A stretch of 64,000 bases of DNA from DYEP01 sp040755615. Its GTDB lineage: Bacteria > Bacillota > Sulfobacillia > DUSP01 > DYEP01. The notes below the pieces were generated by a model. The model had not been told where the DNA came from. It worked only from the letters and a program-made list of their open reading frames with translations, and ran no database searches. Below, piece by piece: positions 51,592 to 59,471 of the stretch; the first letter of the stretch is position 1, and every line of letters begins with the position of its first letter. The translations under genes were made by a program, and so were the position numbers. The stretch covers positions 1-64,000 of the forward strand of contig JBFMAL010000009.1 in assembly GCA_040755615.1 (NCBI GenBank), given 5' to 3'.

Positions 51592-51828
51592 CTTTTCATC
51601 CTCCCCCATCTTTCTTTCGGTGTCCTCTCAGAAAGTCCTAACCGCCGGTAGTTTGAGCTTTCGGAAGACGCATCTCAGGTTTTTCTCGATTTCCCCAAAC
51701 GGATGCATGCCGTCCTCGAGCCGTCAAGGCTCCTGCTCTCCTCAATCACTTACTTCGGCTCTATTCCCACGTCTTCCCAGGGAGTTTCTGCGTGTTTCCG
51801 AGAGCACTCTTTCGCTGAAGACGAAAAT

Positions 51829-51855
51829 GGGGCGCCGGTCTCCATACAGCGCCCC
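51829..51855 (-). terminator. Terminator after ornithine aminotransferase
   Basis: On the minus strand GGGGCGC and GCGCCCC form a 7-bp GC stem with a 13-nt loop, followed by ATTTTCGTC, 12 bases past the rocD stop. The rest of the 51592-51866 gap shows no gene. Confidence 0.6.
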
Positions 51856-51866
51856 CGCGTGACTGA

Positions 51867-53060
51867 TTATGCCCTAAGCACCCGGGCTATTCTCTCCGTT
51901 GCCCAGTCCATTTCCTCTTCGGAGATGATAAGAGGCGGAGCAAACCGGATGATGTTGTAGTGCGTCTCCTTGGCGAGCACTCCCGCCTCCATAAGTCTTT
52001 CGCAGTACGGGCGCGCATCCGTATCCAGCTCCACTCCGAGGAGCAGGCCCCTGCCACGTATCTCCCTGATATGCGGATTCTGGATGGCCAACAGCCTCTC
52101 TTTAAACAGCTGGCCCATCTTGAGGGATCTCTCCACCAGGTTTTCCTCAATGATCACCTCGATCGCCGCGACGCCCACCGCTGCAGCCAGCGGGTTGCCG
52201 CCGAAGGTAGAGCCGTGGGAACCGGGTTCAAATACGCCGAGAATATCGTCGTCGGCGGCGACTGCCGATACAGGATACACCCCTCCGCCGAGCGCTTTAC
52301 CCATCACATAGACGTCGGGTTTGACGCCTTCCCAGTCGCAGGCGAACATCTTGCCGGTGCGTCCAAACCCGGTCTGTATCTCGTCCGCGACAAACAGTAC
52401 GTTGTTCTGCTTGCACAGCTCGTATGCCTCCCGCAGGTAGCCCTCGGGCGGTATCCTGATGCCAGCTTCGCCTTGGATGGGCTCTACCAGGAACGCCGCA
52501 GTGTTCTCGTTAATGGCCCCTCTTAAGGCCTCTATGTCGCCGTAGGGTACAACGCGGAATCCCGGGGTGAACGGTCCATATCCTCTTCTGTAGGCTTCTT
52601 CAGACGAGAAGGAGACGATGGTCACCGTGCGGCCGTGGAAATTACCCTCGCAAGCGATGATTTCCGCTCTGTCCTCGGGCACTTTCTTCGTCCTGTAGGC
52701 CCAGCGCCTGACAGCCTTTATCGCCGTCTCCACCGCCTCGGCGCCGGTGTTCATCGGGAGCACTTTCTCCTTACCGGTCACCTCCGCCACTTTGGCATAA
52801 AACAGGCCGAGTTTGTCATTGTGGAACGCCCGCGATGTCACGGTAACCCTGTCTGCCTGCTCCTTGAGAGCGGAGATGATCCGGGGGTGCCTGTGCCCCT
52901 GGTTCAGTGCGGAGTATGCGCTGAGCATGTCCATGTATCTCCGGCCTTCGGGATCCTCTACCCAAACCCCCTCTGCCTTGGAGATCACAATCGGCAGGGG
53001 ATTGTAGTTGCGCGCACCATATTTCTCTGTAAGTTCAATGATTTGGCGGGTACTTGTCAT
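51867..53060 (-). CDS. rocD: Ornithine-oxo-acid aminotransferase
   Basis: PLP class III aminotransferase converting ornithine and 2-oxoglutarate to glutamate semialdehyde and glutamate. 397 aa: YGARNYNPLPIVISKAEGVWV is characteristic of RocD, with LSAYSALNQGHRHP, NTGAEAVETAIK, CEGNFHGRT, LFVADEIQTGFGRTGK and the PLP lysine in VMGKALGGGVYPVSAV. Start behind AAAGGAGGT. Monocistronic by the terminator that follows. Confidence 0.93.
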   Translation of the reverse strand: MTSTRQIIELTEKYGARNYNPLPIVISKAEGVWVEDPEGRRYMDMLSAYSALNQGHRHPRIISALKEQADRVTVTSRAFHNDKLGLFYAKVAEVTGKEKVLPMNTGAEAVETAIKAVRRWAYRTKKVPEDRAEIIACEGNFHGRTVTIVSFSSEEAYRRGYGPFTPGFRVVPYGDIEALRGAINENTAAFLVEPIQGEAGIRIPPEGYLREAYELCKQNNVLFVADEIQTGFGRTGKMFACDWEGVKPDVYVMGKALGGGVYPVSAVAADDDILGVFEPGSHGSTFGGNPLAAAVGVAAIEVIIEENLVERSLKMGQLFKERLLAIQNPHIREIRGRGLLLGVELDTDARPYCERLMEAGVLAKETHYNIIRFAPPLIISEEEMDWATERIARVLRA

Positions 53061-53235
53061 CGTCGGCTACCTCCTTTGGTTTCTTGTTGCCTCATCCAGC
53101 ATGGTCCATGACGGTTCCGCGAGGTACGGCACAAAGCCAAAACCACTATCCATCTTTGTATATTCTGGGTCCGAGCACGTTTTTCCTTTGTGCGAGCAAC
53201 ACTTTTGGATACTGGCAGACAACCAAATGGAGGGT
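53061..53235. other. Gap upstream of rocD
   Basis: 175 bp between the antiporter stop and rocD. It holds the rocD ribosome binding site (AAAGGAGGT) and presumably its promoter, but I found no clear -35/-10 pair or terminator. Confidence 0.3.
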
Positions 53236-54414
53236 TCAGGAGCGCTGCGGTTCGGGAAGTGGGTGAGTCTCACCGGCGCGCTCAACGGCCGCCCGGGCTG
53301 CAACTGGCCCCACAAACTCGTAGAACAGCACCGAGGCCAGAAGCAACGTGGTAATGACGGCTCCTACCTCGGGAAACTTCTGCTGTACCGTGAGCGCGAG
53401 CCCAACGCCCACGCCGGCCTGCGGGAACAGCCCGAGCCCCATGTTCTGGCTTACCGATGCAGGCAGTTGAAGGAGTCTGCCGCCCAGGTACGCGCCGGTG
53501 ACCTTACCCAGCGCCCTGGACAGGATGTAAACAAAGCCTGCCAGCCCCACCCGCGGTAGTATACGCACGTCAAGTTCTGCGCCTGCCACCACAAAAAAGG
53601 CGACCAGGAGCGCCTGGGCCATCTCTTCCATGTCGCGGGGGACCCGCTTCCTGGCTCCAGGCCAGTTGGACATCACCATCCCCAGGGCCATTGCGGATAG
53701 AAGCGGAGACAAGTCGAGCGCCAGAGAGAGTCCAACCGTGAGCGAAATGGACGCAAGGTTCGCCGTGATCAGTTCCCCCCTGTCCCTCATGTCAGAAGTC
53801 AGGAGCACAAGCGCAGTCCCGACGAATGCGCCAAGGGCAATGGACCAAAACACTTCGACAAGGGGAGGAATGAAAATGGAAAGCCCCGCTACGGTACCCC
53901 GAAACAGGGACCTCGATAGGGAGAGGATAAAACCGAAGAACAATATGGCTATCACATCACCGATGCCCACCAGCACCAGCAGCTTGTCAGTAAATGGTCC
54001 ATGCGCATGGTACTCCTTGGCGATAGCGAATATGGTGGCGGGGGACGCCGCGATGGCTAGGGCGCCCAGGATGAGGGCAACAGGCAGCACGATGCCAGCC
54101 AGCGAAAGACCGGCCACCACTGCGGTCGCGGTCACCAGCCCCTGAAACAGGGCGAGCGCGAGGACCCTCGTATTCTTCCTGAGCAGCACCACCTCAAATT
54201 CGCTTCCGACAGAAAACGCGACAAATCCCAGCGCAAACATGGTAAGCGGCCGGAGCAGCACCAGCGTCTCCTCGGATAGCACTCCGAGCCACGACGGGCC
54301 TGCCAAAAGTCCTACTAGCAGGTAGCCCGTGACCGAGGGCAGCCCGAGCCTCCTCAGGAGCACAGATCCCGCCAGCCCGGCAAAGAGTATCGCACCGAGC
54401 AGTACGAGGTTCAT
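53236..54414 (-). CDS. Cation/proton antiporter, CPA2 (Kef/NapA) family
   Basis: Integral membrane exchanger of Na+ or K+ for H+. 392 aa with about 11-12 hydrophobic segments: GLPSVTGYLLVGLLAGP, FSVGSEFEVVLLR (broken-helix region of TM4-like), AIAASPATIFAIAKEY, VGIGDVIAILFFG containing the ion-site Asp pattern, and PRDMEEMAQALLVAFFVVAG. No C-terminal RCK/TrkA-N domain, so nucleotide regulation would need another subunit. The start overlaps the PII-like gene (ATGA), which suggests that protein is the regulator. Confidence 0.88.
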   Translation of the reverse strand: MNLVLLGAILFAGLAGSVLLRRLGLPSVTGYLLVGLLAGPSWLGVLSEETLVLLRPLTMFALGFVAFSVGSEFEVVLLRKNTRVLALALFQGLVTATAVVAGLSLAGIVLPVALILGALAIAASPATIFAIAKEYHAHGPFTDKLLVLVGIGDVIAILFFGFILSLSRSLFRGTVAGLSIFIPPLVEVFWSIALGAFVGTALVLLTSDMRDRGELITANLASISLTVGLSLALDLSPLLSAMALGMVMSNWPGARKRVPRDMEEMAQALLVAFFVVAGAELDVRILPRVGLAGFVYILSRALGKVTGAYLGGRLLQLPASVSQNMGLGLFPQAGVGVGLALTVQQKFPEVGAVITTLLLASVLFYEFVGPVAARAAVERAGETHPLPEPQRS

Positions 54415-54758
54415 CGGGCTTCACCCCCGAACGCCCCTCCTATCACTTCATCCACGGGAATACTGAACAGGAGGCCCGTCCCGGGCCTTTCAAAGTGTTC
54501 CATCACTTCCGCAACAGCGGCCATGGCGCGCCGTATGACCCCGTCCTCTGCCAGGGCGATAAGGGTGGTGTTATGGGACCTGTTCCTTCGCATCAGCCGC
54601 CTAAGCCCCACCAGCACCGGCCCTGCGCCGCTATGCCCTCCCCGCCCTACCCCTGCGCTCTCTACCACAGTGACCCCGGCGACCCCTGATGCATGCAACG
54701 CCTCGATCACTTCGTCAAGCCGCTCGCTGCTGTTTACTACGATGAACAGTGCCTTCAA
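54411..54758 (-). CDS. PII-like signalling protein coupled to the antiporter
   Basis: About 115 aa. KALFIVVNSSERLDEVIEALHASGVAGVTVVESAGVGRG at the N-terminus, the NTTLIALAEDGVIRRAMAAV centre and TGLLFSIPVDEVIGG resemble the ferredoxin-like fold of PII/GlnB relatives. The uridylylated T-loop tyrosine of true GlnB is not evident. TTG at 54758 follows GGGGTGAT; a GTG at 54767 is an alternative. Coupling to a membrane transporter parallels AmtB-GlnK and SbtA-SbtB, so control of the antiporter by a bound nucleotide is plausible but inferred. Confidence 0.65.
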   Translation of the reverse strand: MKALFIVVNSSERLDEVIEALHASGVAGVTVVESAGVGRGGHSGAGPVLVGLRRLMRRNRSHNTTLIALAEDGVIRRAMAAVAEVMEHFERPGTGLLFSIPVDEVIGGAFGGEAR

Positions 54759-54766
54759 ATGAATCA

Positions 54767-54790
54767 CCCCGGGGTTATTCTTCCCCGGGG
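54767..54790 (-). terminator. Perfect CCCCGGGG hairpin between fmdE and PII-like gene
   Basis: Two CCCCGGGG palindromes (54767-54774 and 54783-54790) are separated by 8 nt and form an 8-bp GC stem just after the fmdE stop, followed on the minus strand by TGATTCATTTG. The T-tract is poor. It lies directly against the ribosome binding site of the PII-like gene, so it could also control that start. Confidence 0.4.
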
Positions 54791-54798
54791 CGCTGTCA

Positions 54799-55203
54799 TC
54801 ACTCAAGCCACTCCAGGACTTCCTCAATCGGTGCGTCCCACGCTGCGCGGGACGCTTCTTTCTCTCCCAATTCCTGCACCATCGTCTGAAAGCGCTTTCT
54901 CGCCTCCGGCTTGACCCGGACCCGCACTCGCCTATCCTGCCAGAAGAACTCCGCCTCGGGAACGCCGTCCTCGACGGCCTTGATGTTCCCCTTGCCGAAA
55001 GTGCAGCCGGTGCCCAGCTGAATCCCGTCGTTCAAACAAGATACCGGCGGTGTGGTGCCCGCTTTAGAGAGCACGCGCGGCCCGAAATACCGGGGAGCGC
55101 CCAGCCTGTCTATGGCCGCTTGTCCCATTCTGTATCCGAGTACGACGAAGGGACCGAGGTGGCCGTGGAAGCGTTCCACTTCATCTATTGTCCACGCGCT
55201 CAT
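54799..55203 (-). CDS. FmdE family protein (formylmethanofuran dehydrogenase subunit E-like)
   Basis: 134-aa soluble protein starting MSAWTIDEVERFHGHLGPFV, the FHGHLGPF motif of the FmdE family, with GYRMG and DGIQLGTGCTFGKGNI, where the cysteine and histidines may bind a metal. The zinc-finger tail of longer FmdE proteins is absent. In bacteria FmdE homologues are found with molybdenum/tungsten enzymes; the exact function is unknown. Overlaps the upstream ECF transporter gene by 4 bp, implying a joint role. Confidence 0.85.
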   Translation of the reverse strand: MSAWTIDEVERFHGHLGPFVVLGYRMGQAAIDRLGAPRYFGPRVLSKAGTTPPVSCLNDGIQLGTGCTFGKGNIKAVEDGVPEAEFFWQDRRVRVRVKPEARKRFQTMVQELGEKEASRAAWDAPIEEVLEWLE

Positions 55204-55739
55204 CTTGCGTTCTCTCCTCTTACGTATCTTAAAGCGTGTGACTTCTCCACAAGGTACACCAGGCCGGGTATGAGCACCACTTGCAGCAGCACGCCAGGCA
55301 GCCCAGACACAAGTCCCGCTGTGATTGGATACAGAATTGGCACCCGGCTGATCCCAAACAGGGGCAGCACCAGGTAAGCCACTGTGCCGTAGGCAAGCCT
55401 GCCTGCCAGGGCCACAATAGTTACAACAAAGAAGGGGTTCAACCTGAACCTCGAATAAAGAAGGCCTGCTAATCCCCCATAGATCGCGAGTTCGAACACC
55501 ATGCCCTGGGCTACCGGCGGCATAAGCGGCGGCATACCCGTGAGCAGCGCTGACAACATGGGCGTCACCGCGCCGACCGCAAGCCCCACTTCCGGGCCCA
55601 CCAGCATACCCCCGAGAATCACGGGGATGTGCATAGGCAAGAATACCTTGCCCAGCCCAACCATGTGAAACGAAATAGGCAACAGGATCCCAAGCGCCAC
55701 GAAGAGAGCCGTCAGTATCAGTTTTCGTGTGGTCTTCAA
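55200..55739 (-). CDS. ECF transporter S-component, substrate unknown
   Basis: 179 aa, about six hydrophobic segments: TTRKLILTALFVALGILLP, GLGKVFLPMHIPVILGGMLV, GAVTPMLSALLTGMPPL, FELAIYGGLAGLLY. This matches small substrate-binding S-components of energy-coupling factor importers. TTG at 55739 has GGGAGGT upstream; the longer frame to 55793 has no ribosome binding site. No ECF ATPase or T-component is in view. Linkage to fmdE suggests a metal-oxyanion or cofactor substrate, but this is a guess. Confidence 0.78.
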   Translation of the reverse strand: MKTTRKLILTALFVALGILLPISFHMVGLGKVFLPMHIPVILGGMLVGPEVGLAVGAVTPMLSALLTGMPPLMPPVAQGMVFELAIYGGLAGLLYSRFRLNPFFVVTIVALAGRLAYGTVAYLVLPLFGISRVPILYPITAGLVSGLPGVLLQVVLIPGLVYLVEKSHALRYVRGENAR

Positions 55740-55867
55740 ACTAGTACCTCCCTTTTCATCCGGCGCTGCTGGTCTCCAGCGCAGGAAGGCCACAGCCAGA
55801 CCGGCCGCAGCCCTCCGTTTGACGGATTGATCCGCCGTTTCCCCACTATGTGCTGCAGGTCAGCTCT
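55740..55867 (-). other. GC-rich structured gap between cooT and the ECF gene
   Basis: 128 nt on the minus strand contain several possible hairpins (CGGA-TCAA-TCCG near 55830; GCGCTG...CAGCGC at 55764-55783) and a near-repeat GGCTGCGGCC/GGCTGTGGCC. It may be a structured 5' leader for the ECF-fmdE pair. I do not recognise a riboswitch class and see no T-tract. Confidence 0.35.
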
Positions 55868-56056
55868 TTACCTGCTCTCAAGAATGATCCTGTGATCGAC
55901 CAACCTCAGTTCTTTTATGTGTGCTTTCAGTCTTTTTTGTTCACCGAAAATGCTCTCAAGGTAGACCTCGTCGCCCTCTGGCCTCAGTACGTCCACCGAT
56001 TCCATCACAAGCTCTTCCTTGCCATCGCGGACGACGTACGCGTTGGACTCGCACAT
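55868..56056 (-). CDS. cooT: CooT family nickel-binding protein
   Basis: 62 aa: MCESNAYVVRDGKEELVMES, then VLRPEGDEVYLESIFGEQKR, LKAHIKELRLVDHRIILE. The MCE start with Cys2 and the overall pattern match CooT, a small dimeric protein that binds one nickel through Cys2 and takes part in CODH maturation. It lies 5 kb from cooS, in a different operon with lgt and trxA. Confidence 0.88.
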   Translation of the reverse strand: MCESNAYVVRDGKEELVMESVDVLRPEGDEVYLESIFGEQKRLKAHIKELRLVDHRIILESR

Positions 56057-56059
56057 GTC

Positions 56060-56470
56060 TCATGCCTCCATCTTCTGGATCTGTGCAACTAGCATATCGA
56101 TTAAGTGTGGAAGCGGCTCATCAGGGGTCCCGGCCACCCAGACTCCGGATCGGTTCAGGGGGAGCAGGTACTTCTTCGCCTTGGATTCGCCCACCGCCTT
56201 CACCATACGTACGGTGACCTCGCCCATCATTGAGTTGGCCAAGAGGATGGAGAGGGTCCCCACTATCACGTCCACTTCAAAGCAGGAGTGACATATGGCG
56301 TTCTCACCCGTGCCTCCCATGTTCGCTCCGGCCTTCATCATAGCCGATGTAGCATGGGCATTCGTGCCCAGCGCCCACACTTCTGTGCCTTCAGGCATCG
56401 CCTTTCTTATCTTTTCCACGAGCCGTGCCCCTATTCCTCCTCCCTGACCGTCGATCACCGCGATCCTCAT
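56060..56470 (-). CDS. DUF3842 family protein
   Basis: 136 aa starting MRIAVIDGQGGGIGARLVEK, a Rossmann-like glycine-rich N-terminus, then EVWALGTNAHATSAMMKAGAN, TGENAICHS, ILANSMMGEVTVRM, KKYLLPLNRSGV and EPLPHLIDMLV. I recognise this as DUF3842. Function unknown; a nucleotide-binding role is suggested only by the glycine loop. ATG at 56470 overlaps the lgt stop (ATGA), and cooT follows after 3 bp, so these genes are co-expressed. Confidence 0.8.
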   Translation of the reverse strand: MRIAVIDGQGGGIGARLVEKIRKAMPEGTEVWALGTNAHATSAMMKAGANMGGTGENAICHSCFEVDVIVGTLSILLANSMMGEVTVRMVKAVGESKAKKYLLPLNRSGVWVAGTPDEPLPHLIDMLVAQIQKMEA

Positions 56471-57204
56471 TGTCCAGCCCTTCCTTTCGCGTAAACCGAT
56501 ATGGCCAGCGCAATCCCTATGATAAACAGACTGCCGAGCTGCGCGACACTCAAGAACGGTGTGAGCCGCCACACTTCCCGGAATGACTCCACGATGATGC
56601 GCACTACTGAGTATCCTATGAGGAAGTACACGAATTGCTGCCCCGGGTAGGCTGTGCGTGTTCTTCGGAGCCACAGGAACACAAAAAGTCCGAACGAAAG
56701 CAGCATCTCATAAAGCTGTGTCGGATGCCTAAGTCCCGCAACGTACCTCGTGGCAACCGCCCAAGGAAGATCCGTGGGCAGGCCGTAACAGCAGCCATTC
56801 AGGAAACAACCGATCCTCGCGATGGCAATCGCCAGTGCGATGGCAGGGCTTACCAGGTCTGCAAGAGTGAAGAAGGAGATCTTATACTTCCTCGTAAACC
56901 AGATGCCCATAAGTACTCCGGCGGCGAGTCCGCCGTGGAGCGAGAGGCCCCCTTCGTACACCACCAGGATCTGCCTCGGATTGGCGAGGTAAGTCCTCCA
57001 GTCAAACAGGACAAACAGGAGCCTTGATCCGATCACCCCTGCGATCAGGCTGTAGAACGAAAGGTCAATGATAGCTTCGGGCTTTACGCCTAACCTCGGG
57101 GCGTCCCTGGCAGCCACCAACGTGGCTGCCAGGAACCCCAATCCCAGCATGAGCCCGTAGCTGTACACGTTCAGAGGGCCGAACCGAAATAGTACGGGGA
57201 ACAT
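56467..57204 (-). CDS. lgt: Phosphatidylglycerol:prolipoprotein diacylglyceryl transferase
   Basis: Inner-membrane enzyme adding the diacylglyceryl anchor to lipoprotein cysteines. 245 aa with seven or so hydrophobic helices, YSYGLMLGLGFLAA, GGLSLHGGLAAGVLMG with the essential His-Gly-Gly, and the Lgt signature IARIGCFLNGCCYGLPTD. Complete length. Confidence 0.95.
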   Translation of the reverse strand: MFPVLFRFGPLNVYSYGLMLGLGFLAATLVAARDAPRLGVKPEAIIDLSFYSLIAGVIGSRLLFVLFDWRTYLANPRQILVVYEGGLSLHGGLAAGVLMGIWFTRKYKISFFTLADLVSPAIALAIAIARIGCFLNGCCYGLPTDLPWAVATRYVAGLRHPTQLYEMLLSFGLFVFLWLRRTRTAYPGQQFVYFLIGYSVVRIIVESFREVWRLTPFLSVAQLGSLFIIGIALAISVYAKGRAGQ

Positions 57205-57220
57205 TGAGCCGCCTCCCGCC

Positions 57221-57547
57221 CTATATCTTGGCGTCTATGTGACGTTTGATCTCTTCCTTCGGCATGTACCCTATAAGCCTTTCGGTCGGCTTTCCATCCT
57301 TGAACAGTATGAGCGTAGGTATGCTCATGACCCCGTACCTGGAAGCCGTCAACTGGTTTTCGTCTACGTTCAGTTTGGCCACTTTCAAGTTGTCCGCATA
57401 CTCCGAGGCGATCTCCTCGATAACGGGGGCGATGCTACGGCAGGGGCCGCACCAGGGCGCCCAGAAATCCACCAACACCGCTTTTTCAGACTTGAGTACA
57501 TCCTGCTCGAAACTGCTGTCCGTCACCTTCACTACGTTTTCGCTCAC
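57221..57547 (-). CDS. trxA: Thioredoxin
   Basis: 108-aa disulfide reductase with the active site FWAPWCGPCRSIAPVIEE at residues 28-45, KLNVDENQLTASRYGVMSIPTL including the cis-proline, and LFKDGKP. GTG start behind GGGAGGG. Lies between csoR and lgt. Confidence 0.96.
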   Translation of the reverse strand: MSENVVKVTDSSFEQDVLKSEKAVLVDFWAPWCGPCRSIAPVIEEIASEYADNLKVAKLNVDENQLTASRYGVMSIPTLILFKDGKPTERLIGYMPKEEIKRHIDAKI

Positions 57548-57562
57548 AAAAGATCCCTCCCG

Positions 57563-57868
57563 CTATTTCATGAACCGCTTGAGCACCTGTACCAGCTCAT
57601 TTATGGCTTCGTCCACCCTGTCGTTCTTGAACGCTTGAGCGACGCAACCTCGCGTGTGGTTTTCAAGGATGGTCAACGCCACTTTGCTAAGGGCCGCCCT
57701 GGCGGCGGAAACCTGGATGAGCACATCAACACAATACCTGTCGTCTTCAATCATGCGCTGGATTCCCCTGACCTGACCCTCGATCTTGCGGAGCCTTTCG
57801 AGGAGCTCGGCACGGCTTTTCGCCACCGACCCCCGCGGGGGACCTGTGTGCAGTTCATCGTGCAACAT
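57563..57868 (-). CDS. CsoR/FrmR-family metal-sensing repressor
   Basis: 101-aa all-helical tetrameric repressor. LLERLRKIEGQVRGIQRMI is the DNA-contacting helix pattern, and the metal/thiol site Cys-His-Cys is seen in DRYCVDVL (Cys), LENHTRGCV (His and Cys). This C-H-C set is typical of Cu(I)-sensing CsoR, although sulfide/persulfide sensing (CstR) or nickel (RcnR-like) cannot be excluded. ATG at 57868 is well spaced from AAGGGG. Likely represses its own operon with trxA, lgt, DUF3842 and cooT. Confidence 0.9.
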   Translation of the reverse strand: MLHDELHTGPPRGSVAKSRAELLERLRKIEGQVRGIQRMIEDDRYCVDVLIQVSAARAALSKVALTILENHTRGCVAQAFKNDRVDEAINELVQVLKRFMK

Positions 57869-57924
57869 ACCCACCCCTTCGCCAGATTGCCTCTTCGATA
57901 TTTCACTTTTCTCCAGCCGTATTG

Positions 57925-57938
57925 CATACCCAGGTATG
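57925..57938. promoter_or_regulatory. Candidate CsoR operator
   Basis: The perfect inverted repeat CATACC-CA-GGTATG lies just downstream of the -10 box and before csoR, the position and rough pattern (ATACC...GGTAT) of CsoR operators in other Bacillota. Prediction only. Confidence 0.5.
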
Positions 57939-57948
57939 GTACATATCC

Positions 57949-57977
57949 ATCCTAAACCGGCCCGGCGTTCTTGTCAA
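57949..57977 (-). promoter_or_regulatory. Promoter of the csoR-trxA-lgt-cooT operon
   Basis: On the minus strand TTGACA (57977-57972), a 17-bp spacer, TAGGAT (57954-57949): perfect -35 and a 4/6 -10. The -35 lies in the last codons of the upstream gene. The operator-like palindrome sits about 10 bp downstream. Confidence 0.65.
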
Positions 57978-58851
57978 TATGCTGTTGCATATAATGCCCA
58001 AAAGACAAGTGCTCTAAGAGAGCCAAGTAGTCTTCGCGCCGGGGTACCCTCCCTAGTATGGCGACGAGCACGGCTTCCAACACGTTGGCGGCCAGCGACA
58101 TGCCCTCAAGCTTGTTCATGGCGATCGCCCGGCCTTTCCTGCTCTCTATGAGCTTTTCGTCGGCCGGTCTGAGCGATGCAGATATGACTGTAACGCCGTC
58201 AAGGCGTGACGGCATGCGTCTTCTGAGCAGATGGATGTCTCCCACAATATATGAAAAACCGCGAATGCCTGGGGTATTCCCAGCTGTCGTCTGGTCCCTC
58301 AGTGGATAAAGGAGCCTCAGGGGAATCCTGGATAGCAGCGGCATGGTGACCCTGGCCAGGGCTGTGAACGCCGAAATGGGCAGCACTAGCGGTACGCCCA
58401 GCGCGAACAGCGGGTCGCCCGCCCAGACGTCCGCTCCGAGCGCTCGCATCCGGAGAGCGGAGTCGTATCTGTCAAGCACCGACACGAACAGCACGCGATG
58501 TCCCCTTACGTCTATCTCTCCGCTTGCCTGCATGTGGCAGATGATCTCTGGCTCGATATACCTCTTCACTCCGGAACCGTCTACCACGGGCGTACGCTCA
58601 GCGCACGCAAGAGCGGCCGCGCCCGGCACCGGGTATTTCCTCTCGCCCAACCGGTAGTAGTAGTTCACCCCGCCGAGGGAGATGCACGAGACCTTGCCGT
58701 CATACTGCCTCACAAGGGCTTTAGCCAGGCCCAGGTCCCCCGCCGTGCCCACCCTTTTTATGCGCACGCGCTCACCCAGCACGCCTACTATCACGTCAAA
58801 GTCTCGTTCGGGCGCACCCAAGGATACCTCGATTACTTCGCGCTCACTCAT
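57952..58851 (-). CDS. Quinate 5-dehydrogenase-like protein, uncharacterised
   Basis: 299 aa. The pattern VIEVSLGAPERDFDV, KRVGTAGDLGLAKALVRQYDGKV, CISLGGVNYYYRLGERKYPV, TPVVDGSGVKRYIEP, GHRVLFVSVLDRYDSALRM, VAGDIHLLRRRMPSRLDG and NKLEGMSLAANVLEA resembles a family often labelled quinate 5-dehydrogenase in thermophiles and Firmicutes. No experimentally based function is known to me. ATG at 58851 overlaps DUF1405 by 8 bp. Confidence 0.5.
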   Translation of the reverse strand: MSEREVIEVSLGAPERDFDVIVGVLGERVRIKRVGTAGDLGLAKALVRQYDGKVSCISLGGVNYYYRLGERKYPVPGAAALACAERTPVVDGSGVKRYIEPEIICHMQASGEIDVRGHRVLFVSVLDRYDSALRMRALGADVWAGDPLFALGVPLVLPISAFTALARVTMPLLSRIPLRLLYPLRDQTTAGNTPGIRGFSYIVGDIHLLRRRMPSRLDGVTVISASLRPADEKLIESRKGRAIAMNKLEGMSLAANVLEAVLVAILGRVPRREDYLALLEHLSFGHYMQQHIDKNAGPV

Positions 58852-59449
58852 GTAAGGTGTCTCCAGACGGGCCCGCCATGAAAAGACCCATCGTGAACGC
58901 CAAGGTAGTAATAACAGAGAATGCGGCAACGTAAGGCAAAAGCCCTGGGCTCGGGAGAGCAGGGTGTGTACCTATCACGTAGTCCATGAAATCATTAAAC
59001 AAAAACCACGACCCCCCTAGGAGCACGTAAGCCCGGCCCGGCCTCCAGTACCTGGCGAACAGAAGCGCCTGGACGAACATACCACCGTGGGACAGCATGA
59101 GGTGCACGTTTTCGAAATCGTACACCCGCCCGACAAAGAAATGCTGGCCTATGACGAATACGGTCCACAGCCCATACTTCGCCGAGGAGATCAACGCGTA
59201 GGCCAGAAGCAGGGGCCATCGTCTCCCGGCACGCAGCGAGAGGAGCAGCACACCGAAGGACAGCACAGCAAGTGGCGAGTCGGGTATCACCGGCCACAGC
59301 ACTGGCGAGCTGCTCGCCAGCTGCTGCGCGTACCACGAAAACCCATATACCGCCCCGCCCAGGTTCAGGATGATCAGCGGGAGGTACCACCGGGGATTCT
59401 CTGGGATTGTAATTATATGGTCAAGCATGCGTCTCATACGACTCACCAC
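58844..59449 (-). CDS. DUF1405 family membrane protein
   Basis: 201 aa with about six hydrophobic helices. NPRWYLPLIILNLGGAVYG at the N-terminus, VIPDSPLAVLSFGVLLLSL and SSAKYGLWTVFVIGQHF follow the DUF1405 (YpjA) pattern. Function unknown. Directly upstream of and overlapping the quinate dehydrogenase-like gene. Confidence 0.82.
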   Translation of the reverse strand: MVSRMRRMLDHIITIPENPRWYLPLIILNLGGAVYGFSWYAQQLASSSPVLWPVIPDSPLAVLSFGVLLLSLRAGRRWPLLLAYALISSAKYGLWTVFVIGQHFFVGRVYDFENVHLMLSHGGMFVQALLFARYWRPGRAYVLLGGSWFLFNDFMDYVIGTHPALPSPGLLPYVAAFSVITTLAFTMGLFMAGPSGDTLHE

Positions 59450-59471
59450 GCCCTCTTCAGGATAACCGCTC

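Noticed and set aside
55740..55867. Molybdenum-cofactor riboswitch before the ECF-fmdE pair
   Set aside because: GC-rich hairpins are present, but I could not match the conserved Moco motif sequence.
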